Source: Syncephalis plumigaleata (Eukaryota; Zoopagomycota; Zoopagomycetes; Zoopagales; Piptocephalidaceae). From it: DNA of 64,000 bases. This document shows positions 42,726-55,515 of the stretch, in pieces. The notes under the pieces are model-generated. The model was not told the origin of the DNA and ran no database searches. It was given only the letters and a program-made list of their open reading frames with translations. Every line of letters starts with the position of its first letter. Within the stretch, counting starts at the first letter, position 1. A program made the translations under genes and the position numbers. The DNA lies in NCBI GenBank assembly GCA_025201365.1, contig JAIXMF010000002.1:1364001-1428000 (forward strand), in the 5' to 3' direction.

Positions 42726-43572
42726 GATAATATACAAATATAATATGTGTGCTTCCTGTCGACTATAGAGAATACACCATACAATAGTTTCTGCCAATTA
42801 GTCGTTTGTAAATACTTGTAATGTAATCAGCCTCTAAGCTATACGAAGTAACAACGCAATGTGCTTGTCTATAATGTGGCTGATAAACAGGAGGAAATAA
42901 GTAAAGTAACACAGTCAAATAAAAATGAAAATCATAATTATGTATAATGCCATTTGCCTTGAAATGTAAGTATTCATCCTAGTAATACTAACACAAAATA
43001 ACGAAGCTATAGGAGCTTTGATATAGGAATTTATTTCATTCTAACGCGCCAATTCGTCGTTTACGATTGCGGTCGTCGTTATTGCGTCAACTATTCTATT
43101 GACAAGGGCAACTCGTTCGTGAGTGTGGATATTGCTATCTGTTCCTTTCTTTTACATCTTGTCATTTTTATACTTCCCTGTACAATGTCTTAAACCGTCA
43201 ATGCCATTGCGCGCATTATTGTTCTATCCCCTTCCATTATATCCAATGTAATGGATTGTAATAGCAGTTCAGATAAACGATATGGCAAGGCCTTTTCTGG
43301 ATCTATTATAATGGTTGTAATAAACATGATTCATTGTTGCTATTGATCTATTTGCATGAAGAACGGGAAAAGGCAGAATATACAGCAATAGTTGCTTGCA
43401 ATCCTCGCCTAATGCTAGTTGAAGATTAGAGAACCAAAAAGTACAGTAATATTGTTACACGGCAAATACTATTGGTCTATAAATAAAGGTACATCTGGAT
43501 GTAATCCACCCATAGACGCAGGCTATTTCTGTTTGTTTTGATTCGGTCTACATTTAGTACTATTGACTTATC
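42726..43572. promoter_or_regulatory. Divergent promoter region with TATA box
   Basis: About 850 bp between divergent genes. A clear TATA-like box (CTATAAATAAAGG; TATAAATA at 43478-43485) lies about 90 bp upstream of the F-box-like start at 43573. Confidence 0.55.
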
Positions 43573-45096
43573 ATGAATTCATGTATGCTAGAACAGTTGG
43601 TAGTCGTATTACCGAAAGAAGAGCGTAATCTTTTATTTGATATACTTGACGAAGACGCCTTACTAGAATTGGAATGCACTAGTAAAACGATACAATGGGC
43701 AATACAACATTCAATGGCATATTGGCGTGGAAAATACGCAAGAAAGTATCCGTGGCGATATGTAACTAACGAGAAGAATTTCCTAATTGCTTATCGCAAC
43801 AAAGAATGGCAAGAAATTGGCTATTGTCCCGATCCAACGGATAAGAACGATGATTATGATGAATTGTCATCATCCGCCTTGGTTAATATCAATTGGAAGG
43901 AAGTCTACCGATATCGTACAATCGTCGAGAAACATTGGCATACAGGTCTATACAGGGATCATAGCTTCACCTGGGGGAATAGAAATTCTCATTACTTTCA
44001 CGTTAATTCCCAATGTACAATCCCTTATATTAATATGTATTTCCATTGGGATACGGATATTGATCATGAGCCGGCACGACTAAGATACGCAAAATCCATT
44101 AAAGCACGAATAGCATCACTGGTAGACGAGCAAATACAACAAAGCGACAAGCAAGGCACGAGGAGAAGAATGAAGAAACGAATAGATATCATTTATGTCA
44201 ACTGCTTTTATACAATGATCATGTATGAATCCAGGTTGTTTATACAGCCGACCTATTCACGAGAGAAACTCATTGAATTCGCTATTCCTCCTCATGTTTA
44301 TCATAATGACGTGTGTTTTGAGCGCACACTAGGTCGATGGGGAATATTTCATACGACGATGGATGCGAGAGCAAAGAGACTGATTAATCTAAGTAATGGT
44401 AGAATATATCCAATCCTTAATGAAAACATGCTGGGTGCGCTCATATACACGGCAACATCTAAAGACGTTACAATGCTGATATTCAAATCGATTACGGCAA
44501 ATCAACTGAATTGGCGATGTCTTCGCTATACGCCGACAGCAAACGACACGTTAGACATAGAAATGACGCATCGTGGTAGTTTAACCCTGGAAATACCCGA
44601 TCTAGCGGCCGTATACATTTCACTAGGTCCTAATTATGTTGCCATCAGGCAACAGCTACTTTTCCCCGCTAACAAAAGCTATATGACTATATGTTCATTT
44701 GATATGAACGACAGTCAGTCATCCAGGATAGTCGGCACTTATCCTAACGGTAATTACATCTATCGGATAGGACGTTATAGCGCGGCAATCATGTACAGCT
44801 ATTATTGCAATCTTGTCGACCTTAGAACGGGAGATATACAAGTATTGTTCGAATTTCCACTCATAATGTATAATCCGGTAAAGTTTGCCTATCCAGCTCT
44901 AGGTACTATTTTTGCCAGGATTCAATATGACGACAGTACGCACTATTTCAACTGTGATGATTTAGAGAATTCATTAGAATCATGCGAAACGTTGAACTTT
45001 ATTGAATTTAGCAAGGAACTATCATCGACGAAACACGTACTGACAGCATTTGTAACATTTCTAAGGGATTTAGAATTTAGTCCTGATTCTCAATAA
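43573..45096 (+). CDS. F-box-like protein, family member 2
   Basis: Single exon of 507 residues. The F-box-like unit is clearer here than in member 1: L-P-K-E-E-R-N-L-L-F-D-I-L-D-E-D-A-L-L-E-L near residues 13-35, then the family signature Y-W-R-G-K-Y-A-R-K-Y-P-W-R-Y-V, F-L-I-A-Y-R-N-K-E-W, and I-N-W-K-E-V-Y-R-Y-R. The C-terminal 300 residues are beta-rich with regularly placed Trp/Tyr, compatible with a propeller or other substrate-binding fold, but no named domain is visible. It is likely a ubiquitin-ligase substrate receptor (inference). It has its own TATA-type promoter. Codon use and length match member 1, and neither has introns. Confidence 0.75.
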   Translation: MNSCMLEQLVVVLPKEERNLLFDILDEDALLELECTSKTIQWAIQHSMAYWRGKYARKYPWRYVTNEKNFLIAYRNKEWQEIGYCPDPTDKNDDYDELSSSALVNINWKEVYRYRTIVEKHWHTGLYRDHSFTWGNRNSHYFHVNSQCTIPYINMYFHWDTDIDHEPARLRYAKSIKARIASLVDEQIQQSDKQGTRRRMKKRIDIIYVNCFYTMIMYESRLFIQPTYSREKLIEFAIPPHVYHNDVCFERTLGRWGIFHTTMDARAKRLINLSNGRIYPILNENMLGALIYTATSKDVTMLIFKSITANQLNWRCLRYTPTANDTLDIEMTHRGSLTLEIPDLAAVYISLGPNYVAIRQQLLFPANKSYMTICSFDMNDSQSSRIVGTYPNGNYIYRIGRYSAAIMYSYYCNLVDLRTGDIQVLFEFPLIMYNPVKFAYPALGTIFARIQYDDSTHYFNCDDLENSLESCETLNFIEFSKELSSTKHVLTAFVTFLRDLEFSPDSQ

Positions 45097-45297
45097 AATC
45101 ATGAGTACCAACTAGGCTACAGTCATTGTTACTAAATTAATAACTGAAGTAAATCATAAATAAAATCTTCCTATTATCTCTACCAGTCTAAATTTAACAC
45201 AATTCATTGTTGTTTCCCTTTCCCTTCACTTTTTATCAATGCTGTCTTATTAGTAATATAATAGTATTAAAATGGTAAAAAACAGTTTATTTATTGT

Positions 45298-45838
45298 TTA
45301 AGCGTAGTAGACTACGACACCAGCTACTGCTGCAGCACCAGCCAACAAGGTGTTGGTGAATAGGCCACCATCAATGTTGCTGGCAGCAGCGTTAGATTTG
45401 CTATCAGACTTGACGGTGCTGCTGGACGTAGCGGATGGGGAGGACACTGAGCCTGTAGGCTTGGCGGTGGCGCTGGGGCTGGCACTAGACTTGGATTTAA
45501 GACCATCCTCGTAAGCCTTGCAATAGGCGAGATGCTCGGATTCCGCGATCTTTTGCTGACCTAAATCCGCCTCGTTTTCACATCCGTTATAACATCCGAC
45601 TTTGGATTTGTAGTCCGGACACTTGCAGCCCAAGTCATCAGCACATTTGACAATACGAGCCTGCAAATCTGATACGCATTTCTCAACCACTTCCTAAAGG
45701 CGATAGAATAGATAGGTAAGTTTACATGAGCAATATCAATGTGGTTTAAGCTAGTTAACTTACTGGAGCACAGTCAGCAGCAACCAATTGCACGGCAGCG
45801 AGAGCATTCAAAGCAAGCAATACAGCGATAAGCTTCAT
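45298..45838 (-). CDS. Secreted eight-cysteine CFEM-like protein
   Basis: Two exons (45838-45764, 45693-45298) give 156 residues. There is a signal peptide (M-K-L-I-A-V-L-L-A-L, cleavage near A-A-D), then eight cysteines at 23, 31, 42, 48, 50, 59, 63 and 83 with a C-x-C core preceded by D-D-L-G, a Ser/Thr/Ala/Pro-rich stalk, and a hydrophobic C-terminus typical of a GPI signal. The C-x10-C, D-x2-C-x-C and C-x3-C spacings fit CFEM domains, but the first gap (x7) and last gap (x19) are wider than the usual pattern, so CFEM-like is used. CFEM proteins act at the fungal surface, some in haem or iron binding and in virulence; the role here is unknown. Confidence 0.75.
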
Positions 45839-48800
45839 GGTGATAAGTAAGTATGAAGGCTACTATTCAAGTAAGTAAAACAAAGGGACCACTAAGAGTA
45901 TGTGGACACTAGTATTAGATAAGGGGAAACAAGTCCAGTGGACAGTAAAGAGTAAAGAGTATAATAATAGAGATGTTAAAAAAACCGAGAAAAGAATAGA
46001 AAGAGATAAAGAAGAGAAAGCAAAAGGATAGGTACAAAAAATTGCCAATTACTAGAGGTAAGTGAGCGAGGGAGAGGGAGAGGTGATGTCTATATTGACG
46101 GTGAAGCACTCATTTCCTATTTCTGTACTACCATGATGAGGTGTAACACAGCATGAACCAATTGTCATCATTCCTTACGTGTGCCACTCCACGAATGGTC
46201 AAAGGTGCGTACGATGGCCAACTGGTTTTTAATGGAGTGGAAACAAGTAAGAGGAATAAGCAAAAGTGAGCGCGGCATGATGTCTAGCCCATTAGGATAG
46301 GCTACTTTGTAATGTATGTGAAGAGCATCCCTACACATATACATACACTTGATGATAATGATGATGATTGTAACTCTATGTTCTTTACACTCATGTGCAG
46401 TTATTCAACAATAATAAATATTTGCCAAATCATTAGCCACTTATAGTCAAATGCACACATGTTAATCTCGTCTTTATTAGGAGAAGGGGATATGTTTGTA
46501 ACTACACAGAGAACGTACATTGCTTGTATGATTCTATTACGCACGCATGATGATGGTAGAGATGCTATTCATCACTTTTTTATCTTGATGTGGTACAAGA
46601 TCGTTATAGTAGAATATTATCATTCTGCTTTTATCCATCAAGTTGACAAAGTCAGCATCTTGCGTCATCTCACCTCTAGTGTGCCACTGTTTTATCGAGT
46701 ATAGCATTGTTGGTCGTGTCAACTTTGCAAGTCATACCATGAATAGTTGGCGGCTCCCTTTTTATGAATAATACCTACTACATCTATGAAGGAGGGATGA
46801 GCGTTTTTCTTCTCTTTTTTTATTACTTGTTTATACTTTTATTTACCAAATATATAAATACAAATATGAATGAATTCGAATAACGCTTGAGCCACAGTAG
46901 AATCTATTGGAGCGTAGATGATACTGCCATTTATCTATTTAGAACAATAGACTGCGATTACTAGTGTTTACAATGCTAAACAGCTACAACCTCGTGTTAT
47001 ATCGGTTAACATGACGGAAACTGGCGTCATCAACGTATATGGTATCACTCCCATAGTCACAACGGAAGATAGTATTACCACAAATGTCGCTAGTCGTTTC
47101 AGATACATTCACTCCGCTACTGATGCTATCCATGCTTGAATTATAGCAGAAATAAAATACAAAAGCCAAGCATTATATTATACTAGATTGTTATGTTGTT
47201 ATGCCTTGTAGATCATAGTATACCAACGACGCATGTCCAATGTTTAAGTGTGAGGCTCACGTGGTTAAGAGAACTCTAACAAACTAGCACGAATTCGCCA
47301 AGCGAGAAACGAGCATCACGCTAAGCAACGCACAAGTATCTGCAAATAATCGTATCGGCGTTGCGGTAGAGAGATTGGCGGTGATGTTACTTTGCCATGT
47401 GGCGAATGAACCTGATACTGTTGTTTCACTATATCTGCAACAATAATAGAAATAGTAGCAATAGTAGCAATAGTAGTAGTATTAGTAGTAGCAATAATAA
47501 TAACAAGAATGCGGCAAGTCCTTGACCAGTGGATGATCAAGCGACAGCACAGCCTTTGATTTAGCATTGATGCAGCCATGCTCTAGTTGTTGAACCAAGT
47601 AGGAAGCATGCGACCTCAATGGCTAACTGGCTCATCCATGCTACATCTTACATCATTCTTGATTGATCCATTCATTCCTTCATTCTTTCTTTCATTCATG
47701 ATTACTATGACTGTTTACATTGCCTCTCTCTCTCTCACACACGCACACACACACATACAAAAGTAGATGAATGACATCAGGTAGGAGATGATGGTACTCG
47801 TTTGTACTCCGCTCTCTCTCTCCTCCGCATCGTTGTTGACATCCTTCCTTTTTCTTTGCTCTCTTACTTGATTTCGTTCTCTTCTTCTTCTCGTCTTCTT
47901 GTTGTTGCTATCCTCTTGCTCTTGCTCTTGCTCTCTTTCTCGCCCAGACCCAACCATCAGGTTGATAACGGCCGTGTGATAGCTCGATCCAGGTTCATCT
48001 ATCATCTTTATCTTTTTTCTGTTTCTTTCCAACGACATTAACATTACTTTTCTTATTCTTTTCCCATTTCTATCGGTCCTTTTTTAATCGTAGGCACCGT
48101 TTATCTCACGCAACTTCGTTTACGCTTTATTGTAAAGATTGTTGTGCGATTGCTTGTCTAGTTGATTTAATTTGATCTGCTCTGCTCTAATTCATTCCTT
48201 TCTCTATTCTTTCCTCTATTTCTATTCTATTTATTTTATTTACTTCTTTTTTGTGGAATATAGGAGGTGAGTATTAAGAGAAATAAGCTGCGTTCACTTG
48301 TCTGTTAGTGTATTTATTAGTATGTTTACCATTATACTGCGCGATATCTAAACATGTCTTTGATTGCTATGGTTGATCATAGTTAATATATGCAATGTTA
48401 GATGATACTCTTTTATATATACGCAATCCATTGCGATACTAAGCATCATGATTATGAGATTATGATTCGTAAAGAATAAATTTACACATGCTGGTATATA
48501 TATCTCTCTCTATGTGTGTGTATTGCGTGTACGTATGTGCGATGTGTGAGTGCGCGTATATGTGTGTATATATGTGTATATATGTGAGCGTGCGTACGCG
48601 AATGCCTGGCTCTAGCTCTCTCTGGCTCTCTCTGTCTGTCTGTCTGTCTGTTGGGAGAGCGTTGTTTAAGGCCTTGAGAGATTTGTCAAAGTGATTCTAT
48701 TCCATGTAAATCGTCGATGTTCAACTAGATGCACTTTATTATATATCACGTGGTATATATATAGATATCAATGAAGAAGATGGACATCTATCACTACCGC

Positions 48801-51197
48801 TGCATAATGCATGTCCACTGGAACGTATTACTACCATGGCACGACCTTCCATTGCTAATTGCAGTTGGTTTTGACGAAGCACTTTTGCAGCTGCAATAGC
48901 CACTGGTGTGTAACCGCGATTCACTATCTGTTGTGTAGCTGCTGTAGCTACTGTTGCTGTAGCTGCTGTTGTTACTGTTATCGTTGTTCTTCCTCTCTCT
49001 CTCTTCCTTTCTCTTCCTTTCTCTCTTCCTAGTTCTCTCTATCTCCCCCTAGCATCAGTTTTTTCGTCATAAGCCATCATGATAGTACAAAACTGGTATT
49101 GACGTCATACCATGGCTTCACAACCTCCTTTTCGATGCTATGATGTCAATCCAGCCTTTTTTCTCTCTTTTATTCCATTGTAAACGACAAAATGGAATAG
49201 ATTAATTGTCCAAAAATACCATACAATCACTCATCTAGAAATGAGATATGGTTGCGAACTCAATTAGCTGATTTAACATTTGTGAAAAAGTCAAAGCCAT
49301 CAGTTGTTAGTGAGTAAAGTATATATGTGTTAATTTAACAAAAACAGCATAGTTAAACACGAGGCACGGTTACAATCTATGATGTCATTGCTATAAGTCG
49401 TAAGCAATGCAACAAAGTAAGGAATCATTATTGGTGTTGTCAGTACACGAAGAGATGATGGGCCTTCGTTTTAAAATGGCAATAGCAGTCATCGCTGTCG
49501 TTTAATGGAAGAACATTCCATGACATAGTAGCACGATATACCGTCTAATCAAATAGAGAATAATAATTCGGAGTTGTTCCTTCCTCTCATTCCTGCTTTA
49601 ATTGTAAATGGCAAGCGACATATCCTTCTATAATCGTCTATAACCGTCTATAATCGCCGTCTATGTGATAATGACAATTTTATCCTATTGACCAATGATA
49701 CCTTGGCATTAGTGGTAGGGCTATCTTCGTAGTAAAGCAATTTATTATGGCTTGTACGCAACAACAATGACAACAATATACACACAGTAGTTGTCATTGT
49801 TGACGAGTTTGTTACGTGTGCATCTATTACGACACACACGTTGCGCTCTACTTATCCAGTCGCCTTGGCCGGGTGTCACTAAGCAAAGGTGTGCTGCTGC
49901 CACCACCTCGTTGGAAACGCCATTTTTGCTTTAATAACTTGCTAATTGAGCATCACTACATCAGTGTGTGTTGTAAAGCAACGAACGAATGACATGCACG
50001 TACCATTAATGTCACTGACTAATGATGAGATTGTGTTCGTGTCGTTAAAACGGGAAGGAAAGATTGGAACATTGCTGTGATTATTACCATCGTATCATGA
50101 TGTTGATGTTGATGCTGTGTGGATGCCTTGATGTAATAATATGTAACCGCCTATACACGTAAACACCCACGCATGTAGACACGTGAGTGAGCGAGTGAAT
50201 GAATGAATTAGTATGAGTGTGTGAGCAAGCGATACTCTGGTAATAATTTGGGGTGTTAAGCTGAGGCGAGAGATGTTTATTGACTAAAAATAACGGATCG
50301 ACGATGAGCAAGTACGGAATTGTTGTCGTTGTTGTTGTTGCGGTGGTGGTGGTGGTTGCAAAGTGTTAAACTACAAATCAAATTTATTAGTAATATATTG
50401 GATATATTTGATGTGTGCGTGTGCGTGTGCGTGCAATGGTGTAGATAGGAATGAGATGAGATGATACTTTGAGATTGTTGAACCCGTTTAACATGGTGAA
50501 TGTATAAAATACGATGCAAACCCCTCAACTATTCATTTTTCATCATTTCTTTCAATTTTTTGTGTGTGTGCGTGAGTGTGCGCGCGTGTGTGTGTTACTG
50601 CTCTATTGCCTTGTTCTTTCTTCCCCTCTACATTCCTACACATTCGGTCCTTATTCCTCTCTCTCTCTCTCTTGAATATTACTATTTGGCACTTGTTTAG
50701 GTGTCTAGCAACTCGAACCACGATAACCTCCCGCGTATTATTGCTAACGCTACCTCTTTGGTTACACTTATAGGTGCTGTTAAAACGGTAATCATTCATT
50801 GCATTTAAACGGATTCCTTTGTACGCTTCGACTTTAAATTGGTCTGGTGACTGGTTTATTTTTATATTTCAATAAGGAAATTCGACACAATACCAAAAAG
50901 CAGCAGCAGCGGTAGTAGTAGTTGGCTAACTCGTATCACAACAGCTATCGAGTATAAATATCGCTCTATTGCTGTATAGCTTTTTTTGCACATTTCGCAC
51001 ATTTGTTTGACAATATTATTGCGTGATACGCGCGTGTACGTCGTGTATAGCAGTCGATTTATTAGAATACCAATAGAGCACAGATACGCCAGTGTATTTT
51101 AGCTGGTGCGTGTGCGTGCGTGCGTGTCTACGAGTATACTTCCAAAGTCATTGAAGTATTACGCGATTGTGTTACACCATTCGTGAACCATATCGGT
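45839..51197. other. Gene-poor low-complexity region
   Basis: More than 5 kb without a confirmed gene. Pyrimidine- and purine-rich tracts lie at about 47725-47950 and 48990-49050, TG/GTGTGCG repeats at about 48510-48595 and 50410-50435 and 50560-50595, and a TTG run at about 50320-50345. One minus-strand frame (listed separately at 48739-48924) ends next to a polyadenylation-like AATAAA. The last 300 bp serve as promoter of the protease gene. Confidence 0.6.
48739..48990 (-). CDS. Possible terminal exon, function unknown
   Basis: An open frame reads through a Thr/Ala-rich run into Q-Q-I-V-N-R-G-Y-T-P-V-A-I-A-A-A-K-V-L-R and stops with an AATAAA polyadenylation-type signal at once downstream (minus strand, about 48736). 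This looks like the end of a coding exon, but no upstream exon or homologous family could be recognised. It may be a chance frame. Confidence 0.2.
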   Translation of the reverse strand, partial: RTTITVTTAATATVATAATQQIVNRGYTPVAIAAAKVLRQNQLQLAMEGRAMVVIRSSGHALCSGSDRCPSSSLISIYIPRDI

Positions 51198-53571
51198 ATG
51201 TCTAGTCAAGTGGATACTACTGAATCTGCATCAGCGACACAACTATCGACTGCAGTGGATATCTCGGTGCAGTCGCAATCAACCACTACCACTACCACCA
51301 CTATTACTACTGATAGTATTATGTTAACCGGTAATAATAGTAATATTCAACCACGGCAACTTCCTCTCTCCCCACCTGATGAACAGAAACTTGAATGTAC
51401 AACGCTAGGGACCTCGGATATCGACCGGATCACGTCCAAGTCAATGCCTTCGACACCATTTACCGCGAGTGGCATCGTTTCCACTACCATGTTTTCCGCA
51501 AATTCGACGGAAGCGAAAAGTAACCCGGCAAACCCTATCATCATGGATGACAATAGCACTGCTGCTGCTGCTGCTGCTTGTGGTGGTGGTGGTGGTGGTA
51601 ATGCATCCCAACACGTTCAGGAGTCAATGCATTTGGATCTGACGGCATGGGATTTGGACCACATAGATAGTAGTATCGTGTGCTGCTATTACGACGTTGT
51701 CCTTCGCAGTGACGATCTGCAACTACTCTCTCCTGGACGATGGCTCAATGACACTTGTATCGAGTTCTTCTACGAGTAAGTGTGCGTATGTGTGTATATG
51801 TGTATGTGTTGTTTTTTGTTGCGCGGGAATTCCTATTTGAGTGCGTTTGCACTTGCATATGTTGCACAACTGCGACATATACATCATTGCTGTAGCAATG
51901 GTAATGATGACAATCATCATACCTCCTCCCATTAGAACCAGTCAGTGTGTGTGTGACTTGCTATGTGCCACTCTGCATGGGTCATAACTAGTTGGTTGGT
52001 GTGGTTGATCCAGAGTAAAACTCGCAACCACATTGATTAATGTAACCAAACAGCTTGGATATCTGTCGGCAAATGTACAAAGTTACATCTTCGGACCGGG
52101 TTCCAGCTTGCTATTCGATAATATTCATGAAAGGGCAATACTAGAAAGATGAATGAATGGATGTGGATGTATGTATATGGATGTATATAGATTATGCATT
52201 AACCATGTGTGGATGCGTATCGATGTGTGTATGTACATCCATATACATCCATTACATTCATACACGCGCGACACGTGTGTACCTCTATGCGTGAAAGTAT
52301 ATGGAGGAAACAGAGTACACACATCTATGAGGCATACAAGGGGAACTAGTATGCAGGAATGAACGAATGAAATGTCCTGCTTGTCGTGTTATACTTTTGT
52401 CAAACTATAGTGCGCAAACACAAAAAGAATTACGCTTGGATTTCTTGAATTGTCCAAATAGTAATAGTCGCTAGTATTCTAATTAGCGAGAATACTAGTT
52501 ACAAATCAAAAATGATTATCATTGTTGTTTTATGCCATATCAATGCATGATTACTTACTAGTATAACTTGACTACTATTACAGATACCTTGAACGACAAA
52601 TCGTACAAACGGATGAAATCCTGTTGATGCGTCCCGCTATCGCTCATATGATTGCTCAAAGTACAAGTAAGTAGCTATTAATATGAAACGATCAAAATAC
52701 GATATATATATATGCATTCGTATAAGATAATATTAATATGAATCATCTGATCAATGTGTAGATCCTAGTGAATATTTATCGGTATTGCCTCCACAGCTAC
52801 ACGAACGAGCGGTGATCTTTCTACCGATCAATAATCACACATGTGCCGATACACCCGGTGGTAGTCATTGGTAAGTGTCAACTTTTTGTTGTTATCAATA
52901 ATCATGATAATAACCATAGTATAATATAGGGCCTTGCTAGTTTACACTCGTGACACTGGTACATTCTACTATTACGACACCATGAACATATCAAATCTAA
53001 GTGCTGCACGTAATATGGCAGCCAAAGCAGCTAAAGTACTAAACGTGAAACGTGAGTTTCTATTGATTCTACAAAAAGACAACATGCACTAATAGTAATA
53101 TATCTATATCTATATCTATACAGATCCAAAGTTCCTTATGATGCCGACACCGCAACAAGATAATGGTACGTCAATGATGATATTGCATCTATAGTTTACT
53201 CGAGTATTGACACACGACTACAATGAACAGGTTATGACTGTGGTGTCTACGTTATTAGTATTACAGAGTTGATATGTCGACGATTGCTTCAGACGTCACT
53301 GGTGTCCAAGTACAAATCGGATGGTGGTCTACGCACCAAATCGGGTGCCGACGAGTGTAAAGACGATTTCGCCGGTTTACTAAAGAGACGACCCGCCTCG
53401 GCTTCCGATGGCGATATTCGTATGTGGCGACAAGAAGCCGAGAAATGTTTGGAGCAACGATTACGAATGTCCGAATTCGATCTACCCTCCACGATTCGTA
53501 CTCGACAATTCCTCAGAGAGCTCGTGGTAAACTACTGCGAGATACGGAATCCTTCAAGTGATTCACAATAA
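51198..53571 (+). CDS. NEDD8/SUMO-type cysteine protease (SENP8/Ulp family, C48)
   Basis: Removes or processes a ubiquitin-like modifier. Six exons (51198-51775, 52584-52666, 52762-52870, 52930-53051, 53124-53165, 53231-53571) with agreeing phases give 424 residues. The first 165 are Ser/Thr/Ala-rich and disordered, with a Gly run. The catalytic domain starts near D-V-V-L-R-S-D-D-L with R-W-L-N-D. The triad and oxyanion residues are visible: H256 (G-G-S-H-W), D273 (Y-Y-Y-D-T), Q308/Q309 (P-Q-Q-D-N) and C315 (Y-D-C-G-V-Y). The compact catalytic domain is more like SENP8/NEDP1 than Ulp1 or Ulp2, but this is by eye. Intron 1 is long (about 808 nt), unlike the other introns in the window. The start at 51198 is the first Met in frame. 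Confidence 0.9.
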
Positions 53572-55483
53572 TGTTGTCTCATGAACATACACATATACGA
53601 CGCACATACACGCTTGTATTCTACTACTTTTACTACTTCTACTTTTACTACTTTTAGATATTACGAATGATCCTATGCATACTGATCATATACGTCTATA
53701 TGCTTATTTGTTGTAAGGTTACAGCGTTGTTTCATCATTTAGTAACCGAGATTACTCTTCATTATGATCGGATCATTCATTTCCTTTATCTATTTCTTGT
53801 TTACCGATTTCCCTTTCCTTATGTCATTAGGTATATTTTTATTATCCTTTCTTTTTTGTCTTACCACATATATACACATATATACACGCTTTTATATTCT
53901 TAGAAATGACAATTATTATCATTATTATTATTATTACTATTCCAACTAGACTTGAATAACCACATCATCATCGACACCATTCAGTCTATTATTTCCTGTC
54001 ATTCTATACCATTTCTCTTCAATTCACGGAACCTGTTCTTCTTTATAGCTGATACACATTTTCTGTATTACTTTGGTGTTCTCTGTTGCACTATACTCTT
54101 ATCCATGCGCGCGCGTTTATTCATTGTCACTTACTTTCTTGGGCTTCCTTTCTCTCCTTCCTCTCTTTTCTCTCTTTCCTCTCTTTCCTCTCCTTCTTTC
54201 TAGCATTCTTATCAGTCCATTCATATGCCAATATCTAGAAATTAGATCTGGTAATATCCTCGTGTATAGGGAGATTACTAGAGTTCATTGGTATATTTCT
54301 CTTGCCTTTCAAAAAAAACAAACTATTTGTTAACACACTTTACGGATAGGTAATATCCATTTACTATACTATTCCATACGCAATCCTCGTTATCATTGTT
54401 GTTGAATCTATAATGGCGGCCAGCAAATATAAAAGCAACACTCACTCTAGTATAGCCTTATGACCTATTTTTTCACACTTTGCAACACTACCTGCCACCG
54501 CTATCATCATTGCTATCCATTTAACATATCTCTATACATATCTATTCACACATTCATACACGCAAACAAGTAATACATCTATTCAAACTTATACTGGAAT
54601 TCATACAATGCTATCATGTAGTGGCTAGTAGATTGTGGCACATAAACAGCACTAGTCGTGTTAGTTAGCACCTTTCATTCGAGGTTCAACCCTATAATTT
54701 ATCTCCTAATCTCTACTAGGATAACAGGTTATTCCTACATGTCTCGTGGATTACAAGTTCATTGGTCCTACCACCAGCGTGTTACCCAATCAATTGGCAT
54801 AGCCACTGATTCATCGACCATTGGCGGATGTTTACTGCCAATCATCGCGTAGTAACATCGTCTCTTGTTAAAATAAAAGTGTCGAGTCATTTTCTAATGA
54901 TAATAATGCTGACACTTTTATATTTATGAATATATATATGTACAAATATCATCATGCTATATATTGATCATCAATAATGGTAATATAGAACAGGTATGTA
55001 TGGGTATGCGTAGTTACTCGAAAGCTTTAATGGCGCAACACATCGCGTTATCGATACACGGCAATGTGCAGATACAAATGCTAAAATGCCATGCTAATCC
55101 ATTCCAATGTACATACTTTTTCCCCTGTCTCTCTTTCTATATATTGTGTGTGTGTGTGTGTGTACGCATAACATGCCAGCAAACGATAAAAGCGGGTAAA
55201 GGTGGCTTGCCTACATACAATGGATGCTGGCCTTCCCATTCATCATATGATGTTTTACGGGTCGGTATTAGCCGCAACAATAGCAGAAATGGTAGTAGCA
55301 GCCTTGGACGAGGAACAGGTGCAATGCATGCACGCCCCTTGCCCATACACCACACGCACTATGCCACACGTACGTGTACGCGTACACACGCACTCACTCA
55401 CTCACTCATTCATTCATTCATTCACGCACTCACTCTGACGTGTAGATATACACCCACGCATACAACAATAATAAATTACTATC

Positions 55484-55515
<32 letters not shown>

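Noticed and set aside
48500-50600. TG/GTGTGCG, CT and CA runs that looked like a possible array
   Set aside because: Simple-sequence repeats without unique spacers; CRISPR is not expected in a nuclear genome.
54660-54700. Possible tRNA T-arm (GAGGTTCAACCC)
   Set aside because: The flanking bases do not form a 5-bp stem and no anticodon arm or acceptor stem fits around it. No convincing tRNA was found anywhere in the window.
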